Assembly: GCA_038229415.1 (NCBI GenBank)
Contig: JBBROM010000009.1
Coordinates: 100,838 to 164,837 of the forward strand
Length of the DNA stretch: 64,000 bases
Origin: JANXUR01 sp038229415
GTDB lineage: Bacteria; Acidobacteriota; Terriglobia; Terriglobales; Acidobacteriaceae
Direction: 5' to 3'
Shown here: one piece after another, positions 9,494 to 18,912 of the stretch
Layout: every line of letters begins with the position of its first letter
Numbering within the stretch: the first letter of the stretch is position 1
Position numbers and translations under genes: made by a program
Notes under the pieces: model-generated
Seen by the model: only the letters and a program-made list of their open reading frames with translations
Database searches by the model: none
What the model was told of the DNA's origin: nothing

Positions 9494-11170
9494 CTAGTTC
9501 ACAGTAAAGTTCGTTGTGCTGGTTACGCTGCCGCCCTTGGTGGTCACTTTGATTTTGCCCGTGGTCGACCCCGGGGGGACGGTGGCCGTGATCTGTGAAT
9601 CCGAGATCACCGCAAAGCTTGACGACTTGTTGTTGAAGGTGACGACTGTGGTCTGAGTCAGGCCGGTGCCGTTGATTGTAACCAGCGTGCCGACTGGGCC
9701 GCTGGCTGGCGTAAAGCTGCCCAACGTGGGCAAGACCTTGAAGCTGTTGGGGGTGGTGAGTGTGGTTGCGCCCATGGTGACGGTGACGACCCCTGTCAAC
9801 GCGCCTGTGGGCACCGTTGCCGTTAAGAACGTCGTCCCGGACACGGTGGGTGCCGTGGCTTGAATTCCGCCAAACTTCACTATAGAACTACTGGAAAACC
9901 CTTGCCCGAGAATCTCAATCCTCGCGCCCACTTTGCCTTGCGTCGAAACGAGCTTGGCGAATGGTGCGAGGCCGTTGCTGAGGCTGTAGAACACGCCATT
10001 GCCGAAGCTGCCGCCATGATTGGTGCTGCCATAAAAGATACCGCTCGTGTCCTGTACGAGCGTCGCGGAAGTCGGGTTAGCTCCAGTGGTCTGCTCAAAG
10101 TTGTACAGGACCGTGAGGGCACCGGTTGTTGTAATCTTGAAGACTGTACCGCAGCCCCCTGAGCCACCGTTGCAGTCTGTCACGCCGCCTCCGCTGCCTG
10201 CCGTTCCATAAAGGTTGCCGTCACTACCCAGCACCAATGCAGCTTGCGGATCGCTACCATCAGTCCCCGAAAAATTGTGGATCACCGTGAACGTGCCATT
10301 AGGCTTAAGCTGGTAGACGACACCCGCATTCAGTGGCCCGCCGCCACTGCTTGTGCTATAGAAGTTTCCATCGTTGGCCTGCACGACACCCGCACTCGCC
10401 GCGATACCGTCGACCGATGTGAAGAAGTTGTGCAATACCGTAACTACTCCGCCGGTGGTGACCTTATCGATCGTTCCTGTATTGCCAGAACCGCCATTAA
10501 CGAGCACGGCGTAGAGATTGCCATCGCTGCCCAGCGTCAGATACGAACAGTACGTACCCTCCGTACCGGAGAATGTGTGTACCACGCTAAAGGCCCCTGC
10601 GCTCGTTAGCTTGTAAAGCAAACTCGACAACGTCCCCGATGCACCGTAGGCACAGCCGTAATAATTGCCATCGTTGGCCTGCACAATATTGCTGAGTCCA
10701 GCGCCGCCGTCCGTACCTCCGGTAAAGCTGTGCAGAGCAGTGAGACCGCCGCTCGACGTCACCTTGAACACTGAACCAAACCCTAAGCTACCTCCTCGTA
10801 GGGTTGACCCGTAATAGTTACCGTCTGTACCCAGCGTGAGGCCAGCAACCGGCTCCCATCCGGGATTGGGATCAGCGGCCGAGAAGTCAAAGAGAATGGT
10901 CGGGGATCCGGCAAGTGTAACGTCAAATATTGTTCCCTCGAACCCGCTCGCCAAACTGGGGCTCAGAGTCGAAGAGTCGTAAAGGTTCCCATTGCGGCCC
11001 TGAACTAGCGCTCCCCCGACCGCGTTTGGATCTACCGTCTGATCAATGTTGTGCAGGACAGTATAGGTTTGAGCGTCAGCCATGGAAGGTGTAAACATCC
11101 AAAAGACGCTGGCGAGCACGAAGGCCGACGAAACTGTACACTTGAGTATCAACTTGGTCTGCACGGGCAT
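9494..11170 (-). CDS. Secreted GloVer-repeat protein with C-terminal IPT/TIG domains
   Basis: This 558-residue exported protein begins with a typical signal peptide (residues 1-33, ending near MADAQ). The body is made of about nine repeats of the form GSDGNLYG...GTVFK(I/V)T..G..TVLH(N/S)F, the choice-of-anchor tandem GloVer repeat common in Acidobacteriota and related soil bacteria. Two IPT/TIG immunoglobulin-like domains occupy the last 150 residues. Such proteins are expected at the cell surface or outside the cell; the molecular role is unknown. The start is supported by AAGGAG immediately upstream. It is transcribed towards the 7461-9439 cassette and is not obviously linked to the restriction genes. 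Confidence 0.88.
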   Translation of the reverse strand: MPVQTKLILKCTVSSAFVLASVFWMFTPSMADAQTYTVLHNIDQTVDPNAVGGALVQGRNGNLYDSSTLSPSLASGFEGTIFDVTLAGSPTILFDFSAADPNPGWEPVAGLTLGTDGNYYGSTLRGGSLGFGSVFKVTSSGGLTALHSFTGGTDGGAGLSNIVQANDGNYYGCAYGASGTLSSLLYKLTSAGAFSVVHTFSGTEGTYCSYLTLGSDGNLYAVLVNGGSGNTGTIDKVTTGGVVTVLHNFFTSVDGIAASAGVVQANDGNFYSTSSGGGPLNAGVVYQLKPNGTFTVIHNFSGTDGSDPQAALVLGSDGNLYGTAGSGGGVTDCNGGSGGCGTVFKITTTGALTVLYNFEQTTGANPTSATLVQDTSGIFYGSTNHGGSFGNGVFYSLSNGLAPFAKLVSTQGKVGARIEILGQGFSSSSIVKFGGIQATAPTVSGTTFLTATVPTGALTGVVTVTMGATTLTTPNSFKVLPTLGSFTPASGPVGTLVTINGTGLTQTTVVTFNNKSSSFAVISDSQITATVPPGSTTGKIKVTTKGGSVTSTTNFTVN

Positions 11171-11481
11171 TTTCTCCTTGGCTAAGCGGGTGAGGGTGGG
11201 TAGTTCCCTTCGATATGCCCACAGAGCATAGCATATTGACGCTTATCGGCACGAGGCGTAAGCGGTCATTGTTGAACTTGCCGCTCTCCCATATCAGTAT
11301 GGGAAACACGAAGCGTGCGGAGTCAGCAATTCCGCATTCCCACGATTACAGACCGCCAGCGCCTCGTCGTCGGAAGTCTCGCCGCAGACTGAGCCTACCC
11401 CCTGATTGCGATAAGTTGCCAAGCTATCGTTTAGGTAGTGGGTGGAAACACCGTTGGTCTGAAATGGCTTAATTTGGAGCT

Positions 11482-11517
11482 AGATAGCGAGCTATCTTGC
11501 AAGCTAGGACCCTAGCT
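11482..11517. promoter_or_regulatory. Two adjacent perfect palindromes upstream of the AlpA-like gene
   Basis: Seen directly: AGATAGC-GA-GCTATCT at 11482-11497 and AGCTAGG-AC-CCTAGCT at 11502-11517, each with perfect 7-base arms and a 2-base spacer, four bases apart. They lie 45-80 bases before the chosen AlpA start. The arrangement is that of a dimeric repressor operator pair or of arm-type sites for an excisionase. The rest of the 11171-11561 gap shows no gene. Confidence 0.5.
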
Positions 11518-11561
11518 GCCCCGAAATGGGATTGTTCGATAACGCCCAACGAGGTGCAAGC

Positions 11562-11804
11562 ATGGCTGAAGCAATCCACCGACTCAAGACCGTACAACAG
11601 GCAACGGGCCTGTCCCGTTCCACCCTTTACCTCCGAATTTCTCAAGGACTCTTCCCCAAGCAGATCAGCTTAGGCGGCCGGGCTGTGGGATGGCCCGCCA
11701 CTGAGGTGGCTGCCCTGAACGCTGCGCGGATTTCTGGACAAACCGACAGCCAGGTGCGGGAACTTGTGACTCGCCTACAGGCGGACCGCCGGAAGCTTGG
11801 GTAG
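11562..11804 (+). CDS. AlpA-family helix-turn-helix regulator/excisionase-like protein
   Basis: This 80-residue protein has the typical AlpA/excisionase layout: LKTVQQATGLSRSTLY (helix-turn-helix) followed by ISLGGRAVGWPATEV, the winged part that fits the usual RAVGW signature. AlpA proteins of prophages and islands control integrase expression or act as directionality factors. I chose ATG 11562 because GAGGTG lies six bases upstream; ATG 11526 would add 12 residues but has no ribosome-binding site. It is the first gene of a three-gene recombination cassette, six bases before the next start, and sits behind two palindromes that may be its binding sites. Confidence 0.88.
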   Translation: MAEAIHRLKTVQQATGLSRSTLYLRISQGLFPKQISLGGRAVGWPATEVAALNAARISGQTDSQVRELVTRLQADRRKLG

Positions 11805-11810
11805 GCCGGG

Positions 11811-12290
11811 ATGGCGAAGCGTCATGCCCGCTATCGGCTGATCAAGATTCACCGTAACTATTCGGTGGAGGAGGCTGCCCGAGTTCTTCAGATCCACAAG
11901 AACACCGTCCGGGCATGGATCAAGGAGGGGCTCCCGGTCTGCGACAGCCAGCGCCCGACGCTAATCCTTGGGCGCGAGCTCTTCGATTTCCTAAGAGCAC
12001 GTCGGATCAAGAACAAGCGGTCGTGCCAGCCCGGCGAGTTCTACTGTTTCCGCTGTCGAAGGTCGCGGCCTCCCGCCGGCGGCATGGTGGATTGCAAGCC
12101 CGGAGCGAACGGAACCGGTCATCTCCAGGCGATCTGCCCGGAGTGCTTCTGCGTGATGAATCGAACGGTGAGCCTCTCCAAGTTGGAGCAGTTTTCGTCG
12201 GTTTGGACTGTAACGGTGGTGCAAGGCCAAGAGGAATTAAGCAGGATGTCCGAACCCAGCCTAAACCGTGACTTGGGAAAGGAAGCGTGA
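11811..12290 (+). CDS. HTH protein with zinc-ribbon, integrase accessory gene
   Basis: The 159-residue protein starts with a MerR/excisionase-like helix-turn-helix (EEAARVLQIHKNTVRAWIKE, residues 21-40). A four-cysteine zinc-binding region follows (CFRC near residue 80, CPEC near residue 110). A protein pairing an excisionase-like HTH with a zinc ribbon directly before a tyrosine recombinase is most simply an accessory factor for excision or integration. It lies 6 bases after the AlpA gene and 3 bases before the recombinase, so the three form one operon. No exact family name is claimed. Confidence 0.8.
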   Translation: MAKRHARYRLIKIHRNYSVEEAARVLQIHKNTVRAWIKEGLPVCDSQRPTLILGRELFDFLRARRIKNKRSCQPGEFYCFRCRRSRPPAGGMVDCKPGANGTGHLQAICPECFCVMNRTVSLSKLEQFSSVWTVTVVQGQEELSRMSEPSLNRDLGKEA

Positions 12291-12293
12291 ACT

Positions 12294-13400
12294 ATGGCAA
12301 AACACTGTGCGAGCAACGAGCGAATTAAGCGGAAGTATCTGACGTTTCTTCAGGAAGCGAAGCGCTATGACGAAGCAACGGTGGACGGGGTCGCGATGGC
12401 GATCCACCGGTTCGACGAGCACGCGCACTACCGAGACTTCAAGACGTTTCACTTCGAGCAGGCGGTCGCCTTCAAGCGCCATCTCACCGAACAGCGGTCA
12501 GCGCGCAGCGGCGAGCGGCTCAGCAAGGCGACCGTGTACGCAACCCTGCGGGCGCTCCGGTCGTTCTTTCAGTGGCTTGCCTGTCAGCCGGGATACAAGT
12601 CTCGCTTGCAGTACCCGGACGCCGAGTACTTCAACCTTTCGGAAAAGGACATTCGGGTCGCAACGGCGCGTCGGGAACTGCCCGTCCCTACCGTCGAGCA
12701 AGTCCTGCATGTCTTAAGGACTGCTCGGATCGTGACGGAACTGGACCGGCGCAATCAGGCGCTCATTGCGTTTACGCTGCTGACTGGGGCGCGGGACAGC
12801 GCCCTCGCTTCTATGAAGCTCAAGCATGTTGACCTAGGGAAGGGGTTCGTCAGCCAGGACGCGCGCGAGGTTAAGACGAAGTTCAGCAAAACCTTCGTAA
12901 CGCACTTCTTTCCAGTCGGAGAGGAGGCGCTCCGCATCGTGGAGGAGTGGATCGACTACTTGAGGGTCGAGCTGCTGTGGGGCAACGACGATCCCCTGTT
13001 TCCCGCAACTAAGATGGCGTTGGGGCCGGATCGCCGGTTCGCAGCGGCTGGCCTAGACCGCGCTCATTGGAGCAGCGCCTCGCCCATCCGCGAGATTTTT
13101 CGGACTTCCTTCCAACGGGCTGGGTTCCAATATTTCAACCCACACAGCTTCCGGAACATGTTGGTGCGGTTGGGGCAGCAGCTCTGTCAGACTCCTGAGC
13201 AATTCAAGGCGTGGAGCCAGAACCTGGGACACGAGAAAGTCCTGACAACCTTCACGAGCTACGGGATGGTCCAGCCAAGTCGCCAAGGCGAGATATTGCG
13301 CGAACTGCGGAGCCCTCAAGGAATCGACACTGCAAAGACCGACTTGCTTCTCGACGTGCTAGTGGAGCGGATGCGAGCAAGAAGTCAGCCAAGCCGGTAA
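12294..13400 (+). CDS. Tyrosine recombinase (phage-type integrase)
   Basis: This 368-residue site-specific recombinase has an N-terminal SAM-like core-binding domain (residues 10-115) and a catalytic domain. The catalytic residues can be placed: Arg167 (LTGARDSA), Lys near 194 in the beta-hairpin, His284-x-x-Arg287 (HSFRNML), His313 (LGHEK) and the nucleophile Tyr323 (FTSYG). It ends the AlpA-HTH-recombinase operon. It does not abut a tRNA gene here, so its attachment site is not evident. It could mobilise a smaller element nested in the island, or serve as a resolvase. Confidence 0.93.
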   Translation: MAKHCASNERIKRKYLTFLQEAKRYDEATVDGVAMAIHRFDEHAHYRDFKTFHFEQAVAFKRHLTEQRSARSGERLSKATVYATLRALRSFFQWLACQPGYKSRLQYPDAEYFNLSEKDIRVATARRELPVPTVEQVLHVLRTARIVTELDRRNQALIAFTLLTGARDSALASMKLKHVDLGKGFVSQDAREVKTKFSKTFVTHFFPVGEEALRIVEEWIDYLRVELLWGNDDPLFPATKMALGPDRRFAAAGLDRAHWSSASPIREIFRTSFQRAGFQYFNPHSFRNMLVRLGQQLCQTPEQFKAWSQNLGHEKVLTTFTSYGMVQPSRQGEILRELRSPQGIDTAKTDLLLDVLVERMRARSQPSR

Positions 13401-13411
13401 GGAGGCAAAAG

Positions 13412-13447
13412 GCTATGCCGCAGAACCACGAAAGGTCAACACCTCGC
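13412..13447 (-). pseudogene. Remnant of the 3' end of a P4-type integrase gene / 25-base imperfect direct repeat
   Basis: Bases 13412-13436 (ggctatgccgcagaaccacg, then aaaggt) nearly match 21832-21857, which is the 3' end of the intact DUF4102 integrase gene. On the minus strand both encode the same tail, FRGSAA followed by a TAG stop; here it reads VLTFRGSAA. The most economical reading is a leftover of another integrase gene from an earlier integration or replacement. It could also be an attachment-core direct repeat flanking the 13.4-21.8 kb segment. Confidence 0.5.
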
Positions 13448-13504
13448 TGTCAATGATCCCAAGTTTGGACTGGCAGACCCGGAAGAGTCAGAAAATTATT
13501 TTGC

Positions 13505-13532
13505 TTGACACAAGGCCTCGTTGGCGTATGAT
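13505..13532 (+). promoter_or_regulatory. Sigma-70-type promoter for the 1742-aa RHS gene
   Basis: A perfect -35 box TTGACA (13505-13510) and a TATGAT -10 box (13527-13532) are separated by 16 bases. It lies about 80 bases upstream of the annotated RHS start and after the end of the recombinase operon, so it is best placed to drive the RHS gene. Confidence 0.65.
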
Positions 13533-13613
13533 TCGCCTCCTTAGGATTCTTCCGGGTACGGTGCGGCCAAAGATTCTCAGATCGATGGGGACCCGACCAT
13601 GGCGGGGTAGCAA

Positions 13614-16600
13614 ATGGGCCACCATCTCGAACCCGGATTGCTTCCCTCGGTCTGGGATAACCGTCCGCGTATCCGATTATCGCTCTTGTCGCGGGCGGCG
13701 CACGCAAGAGCAGTCGTTAGATATTGTGCAATTGTCGTCCTCGCGCTCGGATTGGCTTTACAACTGGCTTGCGGAAGCGGAGGTGGGAGTTCGCCGCCGG
13801 CTGTCTCACCCATCGCCAACGCCGGTGGGCCTTACAACGGCAGTGTCGGGCAGGCAGTCGCTTTGGACGGCTCCAAGTCGAGTTCGCCAGCCGGGTTCCC
13901 CCTGTCGTACAGTTGGGATTTTGGCGACGGAAGCAACGGCACTGGGGTAAAGCCGACTCATACTTACACTTCAGCAAGCACGTTTAAAGTCGCCTTGACT
14001 GTGGACGATGGACATGGGGGAACAACGACAGCAGCGACGACTGCTGGGATTTCGGCGACCGCCCCCGTTATTTCGGATTTTGAACCAAAAGCCGGGCCTG
14101 TAGGAACCGCTGTCGCGATCACGGGAAACAACCTTGTCCCTAGGTCCGGCACCCCGCAAGTCACGATTAGCAATCTCCAGGGCGGTATCTTTTCTGCGCC
14201 CGTGGCCAGTTTTTCGGCTGCCGGAATTGTCTTTACGATTCCCGCTGGTGCGGCGACCGGCCCGCTTTCCGTCACGATTGATGGGAACACACTCGTAGCT
14301 GCAGAACCGCTGACTGTGAACGCATCCAGCAGTTTCACTCTCGCAGTCAATCCCGCCCGCGTGACGCTTATTCGAGGCCAATCCACCGCCTTTTCAGTTT
14401 CTGTGACGAGCAGCGACGGGTTCGCTGGACTTGCGACCCTTGCGATTTCTGGGCTCCCGTCGGGGGTCACCGCGAGCTTCGTCCCATCCCAGATCGCATC
14501 AGGTCAGACTTCACTTCTTACGGTCAGCGCTCCGCCGACTCAGGTTCCCGGGAACTCTACCCTCAAGGTGACCGCCTCCGCGACCGTTGACGGCCTCCCA
14601 CTCTCGCAAACCACAACCGCCACGCTGAGCATTCAGGGTCTCTCAACCTCGCTCCTGGGCCGCACGGTGGTGGACGACACGCTGGAAACCTCCATTGCGG
14701 GTGTCGCCGTTACAATGCTGGCGCAAGACGGCAATAGCTACGCCACTGCCTGCACACAAACGGGTCAGATTGGCGGGGGGCTGTTCACAACGGTTTCTGA
14801 CGCAGCCGGGAACTTCTCATTCCTGAATCTCCCCGCCGCCTGCGCTGGAGCTCAGCTCATTGGCTATGACGGGTCCACTGCAACCTCACCGGCGGGCAAA
14901 TACGCAGGCGTCAACGTCCAATACACATTGGTAGCAGGCCAGGTCGTAGTTTCCCCCGTTCTGGTCCACCTTCCCCGCATTGACAACGCGGAAACGTTTT
15001 ACGCGCAGCAGAACGCTGCCACCGATCAGACGTACAGTTTTTCCACGATTCCCGGTTTGTCAGTCACGGTCTACGCCAATACAACCTTCACTGAGACCAA
15101 TGGAACCCAGCCGAATCCATTCCCGCTCGCTGCCGTTCAAGTGCCGGTGGACCGCCTGCCGGACACCAAGCCGCTCAACCCCAAAATGCTGGCAGTATTC
15201 ATAGTCGCGTTTCAGCCAGCCGAAACCGTCGCCAGCCAGCCTGTGGCCGTTACTTTCCCCAACGTCATCAACACGCCGCCGGGCCTGGACATGCCGCTCC
15301 TGACACTCAATCCGCAGACCGGCACAAATATCCAGTACGGCACCGGTGCGGTCAGCGCAAGGGGCGAGCAGATCGTGCCCGACCCTGACCCGGCCCACCC
15401 GGGCCATCTTTACGGCCTTACCTTTTTCGACTGGCACGGACCCATGCCCGCGCCCCCACCCACAATCAACCCCAATCCTGGTGGTGGCGGCATGGGACCA
15501 AGCGGCAACTGCCCGGCTGGATACCCTCCGGTCGGTGGCGGCGGTCGTGATGGTGGTGGTTGCTCGTCATGTGCATGTACCAATCCAAATCCGCCAGCAA
15601 CCGGGGAACCGGTAGATATAGCGTCGGGCCTCGAAGTTCTAACTTCAACCGACATCGGTGTTTACGGCGGTAGGGGCTCCATTTACATTAGGCGTCTCTA
15701 TCGCTCTGCTACCGCGCAGGGTGGCCCGTTTGGCATCGGCACCAGCCACAACTATGGTTACGCCCTAGACACGGCGTTTCCGCTGTTGGCTTCGGTCATC
15801 AACCTGATAGCGCCCGATGGAAACCGCTTCCCGTTTGTGTCGAATGGCCAGAATCGGTTTTCTAACTTGGTCAGCCCAGCATTCGTCGGAGACACCATGT
15901 CCGTGAACGGGGACAATTCCGTGGATTTGCGCTTCAAGGAAGGGACGGTGTACCGCTTTGCTCCTGCGGGCTTCCAGCTCGGATCATTTCTAGCCTCAAT
16001 CACGGATCGAAATGGAAACACCACGACTGTTACCCGGGACCTCGGCGATCTTACGACTATCACCCGCGTCACCGATGCGGTTGGCCGGAGCCTCAACTTT
16101 GACTATGACTCCTCCAATCGCATCACTTCCATCACGGACCCCATCGGACGCAAGGTTAGCTATGGCTACAACTCCCAGGGCACATTGGCCAGCGTCACCG
16201 ATCCTGCAGGCGGTGTTACGCAGTACACCTACGACGGAAGCAATAACCTGCTGACGGCGACCGATGCACGTGGAGTCGCGATCGCCCAGAATAGCTACGA
16301 CGCGAATGGCAGGGTTGTGCAGCAGATTGCCGGTGACGGCGGAATATACCGCTTTTCTTACGTTTTGCTGAACCCGGACGCGGCCGTGAGCCCGGTCATG
16401 AGCGCAACTGTCACTGACCCAGACGGCAATCAGTCGACCTATCGCTTTGACCCCACCGGCCTACTGACCGACGGAACGGACCCGATGGAACAACCCCACA
16501 ATCTGGTGCGGGATCCAGGTCACAACAATTTGGTGCAAGGGTACGCCGGGACTGGTGTATGCCTCGGCTGTGGCCCATCAGCAGTAATCGGAAATTCGCT

Positions 16601-18842
16601 ATCCTACACTCTCGACACCTCCGGTAATGTCCTTACCATAACCGACGCTCTCGGTAACACCTCCACCTCGACCTACGAACCGACTTTTAACCAAGTTACC
16701 TCTGTCACCGACCCCATTGGCGATGTCGTGACGTTCACCTACGATTCCAACGGCAACTTGCTTAACCGGACCGACCCAAACGGCAACACAACGTCCTACG
16801 CCTACAATGCCTACGGGCAAGCCATCCAGATCACCGACGCACTGGGCAACCGGGTAAAGCTGTCCTACGACAGTTCCAGTGACCTCACGGCTGCCAGCGA
16901 CCCGCTGGGAAACACGTCAACCTTTGTGTACGATTCGATCTCTCGACCCATTCAGTCTACCGACCCCTTGGGGCGGACGAGCCTGACCCAATACGACGCG
17001 CTTGGACGAGTGTCCACCGAGGTCAACCCGCAGCGCACTCAGGTTAATTTCCAGTATGATCAAGTCGGTAATCTAATTGCAGTCATCGTCGGCGACGTGT
17101 TGCTGGTCCATGGCGAACACTTCTTTCAGCAGACGACCCTGTTTACCTATGATGCCTCAAACCGCCTGATCACAAAGACGGATCCGCTCGGCCACACCGA
17201 CACTCGCGCCTACGATCACAATGGTAACCTGACCAGTTTCTCAGACCGCCGAGGCCAGACGGCCACTTTTGTCTACGACGCCCTTAACCGCCTGGTAAGC
17301 GAGGGCTACGCGGACTCGACAGTGGCGCGCGCCTACGACGCCAACGGGCGGCTATCGAGTGTTTCGGATTCCATGGGCGGGGCGTTTGATTACACCTATG
17401 ACGGAATCGGGCGTTTGCTGAGCGAGGCCACGCAGTTTGGCACAATCCAGTTCGCCTATGACAACGCCAGTCGCATGACCTCACGTCAGGTGGTTGGGCA
17501 GGGCTTGCTGACCTATGCGTACGATGCTGCGGGCAATCTTTTGAACGCCGCGCTGCCACAAGCCTCGGCCAGCTTTGCTTATGATGGCGACAACCGGCTT
17601 AAGACATTGAGCCGGGCCAATGGGGTGAACAGCAGCTATGCTTACGACCTTGCGAGCCGTCTCCTGTCCATTACTCACTCGGGGGGGCAAGGCATCAACA
17701 TTCCGCTGACCTACGCCTACGACCCCGCCAGCAACCGCACCATGGCGACCAGCACGGTTGCCCAGCCGCTCACGACGCAGGCTGTGACCAACACCTTCAA
17801 CGATAACAACCAGCTTGTCAGCAGCAGTGCGAGTGCGGGGGCGACCTCGTATTCCTACGACGCCAACGGGAATCTGGTGTCAGCCAGCGGCCCGGGAGGA
17901 ACAACTACCTACACGTGGGATTCGAGGAACCGACTGAAATCAGTGTCGGTACCTGGACAGACCACGGCGTTCCTTTACGATTTTGCCAGGAACCTGATTC
18001 AACAGAAGGACAGCGGGAGCCTGAATCTGACCAGGAGCTTTGTGCTGGACGACTTTACCGATGTCGCCTTCATCAACCGGAGTGACGGCGATCAACAATC
18101 GGTGCTTGCAGGGCGCTCCATTGACTCCCACCTTGGCGTGGTTCATTCGAGCGGCCAAGTTGAGTTTGGGTTGGCGGATGCGCTCAACAGCACGGTCGCA
18201 ACGGTGGATCTGACCGGTGCTATGTCGGCGGCGTATTCTTATGAGCCGTTTGGGTTGACGTCTTCGACAAATACCTATCCATTCTTGTTTACCGGAAGAA
18301 CAGTGGCAACCGGGGAACTCTATTACTATCGCGCGAGGTTCTACAGCAGCCAGACTGGCAGGTTCATCGGTGAGGACCCAGCAGGACTCGGTACTGGTCC
18401 GAACTTGTATCAGTATGCGAGAAATGATGCCATGCGGTTTACCGATCCGACAGGATTGACAGCGGATGTCTATCTGACCTCGGAGAAGGGTAGTTTTGAT
18501 ACTTCAGCATCCAACGTAGCCGTCTCTACGAACACCCCGGTCAGCGTGTCGGGTTCGCCCTATGGCGTGGTTCAAAGTCTCGGGACCGCGAATTGCACAA
18601 ACCTGAGCCCTGGTGTTTGCATCGACTACAAGAAGTTTTTCGGCTGTTCCCTGGGTGTTGGAGCGATCGCAGGGGACGTTGCGGGATTTTGTCTAGCGAG
18701 CGTACCTCTCGCTCCCGTCGCTTGTGGGGGCGGGCTCGTGGCCATTGTGGCCCTACCCGCGGCTTGCTTTGTGCTTTCACAACAGCCTTGCGAGGTAAAG
18801 ACTTCATCCTTCACCGTTAACGCGTCTCAATATCGTTTTTGA
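13614..18842 (+). CDS. Giant RHS/YD-repeat lipoprotein with PKD and IPT domains
   Basis: The 1742-residue protein has an N-terminal hydrophobic stretch ending in a lipobox (LQLAC, Cys about residue 53), which suggests membrane anchoring. A PKD domain (NAGGPYNG... to DGHGG, residues 65-150), an IPT/TIG domain (160-240), a Pro/Gly-rich linker (near 600-660) and many YD repeats (about 690-1530) follow. The RHS core ends in GRFIGEDPAG...DPTGL near 1590-1620. The last 120 residues are variable, Cys-containing and strongly hydrophobic. Such proteins form hollow shells and often carry toxins at the C-terminus. The true start is uncertain: 13614 has no clear ribosome-binding site, and a TTG at 13686 is possible. 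No separate immunity gene is obvious downstream. Confidence 0.88.
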   Translation: MGHHLEPGLLPSVWDNRPRIRLSLLSRAAHARAVVRYCAIVVLALGLALQLACGSGGGSSPPAVSPIANAGGPYNGSVGQAVALDGSKSSSPAGFPLSYSWDFGDGSNGTGVKPTHTYTSASTFKVALTVDDGHGGTTTAATTAGISATAPVISDFEPKAGPVGTAVAITGNNLVPRSGTPQVTISNLQGGIFSAPVASFSAAGIVFTIPAGAATGPLSVTIDGNTLVAAEPLTVNASSSFTLAVNPARVTLIRGQSTAFSVSVTSSDGFAGLATLAISGLPSGVTASFVPSQIASGQTSLLTVSAPPTQVPGNSTLKVTASATVDGLPLSQTTTATLSIQGLSTSLLGRTVVDDTLETSIAGVAVTMLAQDGNSYATACTQTGQIGGGLFTTVSDAAGNFSFLNLPAACAGAQLIGYDGSTATSPAGKYAGVNVQYTLVAGQVVVSPVLVHLPRIDNAETFYAQQNAATDQTYSFSTIPGLSVTVYANTTFTETNGTQPNPFPLAAVQVPVDRLPDTKPLNPKMLAVFIVAFQPAETVASQPVAVTFPNVINTPPGLDMPLLTLNPQTGTNIQYGTGAVSARGEQIVPDPDPAHPGHLYGLTFFDWHGPMPAPPPTINPNPGGGGMGPSGNCPAGYPPVGGGGRDGGGCSSCACTNPNPPATGEPVDIASGLEVLTSTDIGVYGGRGSIYIRRLYRSATAQGGPFGIGTSHNYGYALDTAFPLLASVINLIAPDGNRFPFVSNGQNRFSNLVSPAFVGDTMSVNGDNSVDLRFKEGTVYRFAPAGFQLGSFLASITDRNGNTTTVTRDLGDLTTITRVTDAVGRSLNFDYDSSNRITSITDPIGRKVSYGYNSQGTLASVTDPAGGVTQYTYDGSNNLLTATDARGVAIAQNSYDANGRVVQQIAGDGGIYRFSYVLLNPDAAVSPVMSATVTDPDGNQSTYRFDPTGLLTDGTDPMEQPHNLVRDPGHNNLVQGYAGTGVCLGCGPSAVIGNSLSYTLDTSGNVLTITDALGNTSTSTYEPTFNQVTSVTDPIGDVVTFTYDSNGNLLNRTDPNGNTTSYAYNAYGQAIQITDALGNRVKLSYDSSSDLTAASDPLGNTSTFVYDSISRPIQSTDPLGRTSLTQYDALGRVSTEVNPQRTQVNFQYDQVGNLIAVIVGDVLLVHGEHFFQQTTLFTYDASNRLITKTDPLGHTDTRAYDHNGNLTSFSDRRGQTATFVYDALNRLVSEGYADSTVARAYDANGRLSSVSDSMGGAFDYTYDGIGRLLSEATQFGTIQFAYDNASRMTSRQVVGQGLLTYAYDAAGNLLNAALPQASASFAYDGDNRLKTLSRANGVNSSYAYDLASRLLSITHSGGQGINIPLTYAYDPASNRTMATSTVAQPLTTQAVTNTFNDNNQLVSSSASAGATSYSYDANGNLVSASGPGGTTTYTWDSRNRLKSVSVPGQTTAFLYDFARNLIQQKDSGSLNLTRSFVLDDFTDVAFINRSDGDQQSVLAGRSIDSHLGVVHSSGQVEFGLADALNSTVATVDLTGAMSAAYSYEPFGLTSSTNTYPFLFTGRTVATGELYYYRARFYSSQTGRFIGEDPAGLGTGPNLYQYARNDAMRFTDPTGLTADVYLTSEKGSFDTSASNVAVSTNTPVSVSGSPYGVVQSLGTANCTNLSPGVCIDYKKFFGCSLGVGAIAGDVAGFCLASVPLAPVACGGGLVAIVALPAACFVLSQQPCEVKTSSFTVNASQYRF

Positions 18843-18912
18843 CCAGTTCCCATCGAGACCGGTCTAAGCTGCAGGGATTTCAAAGAAGAAGGTTGAAACA
18901 GTCGGATGCAGA

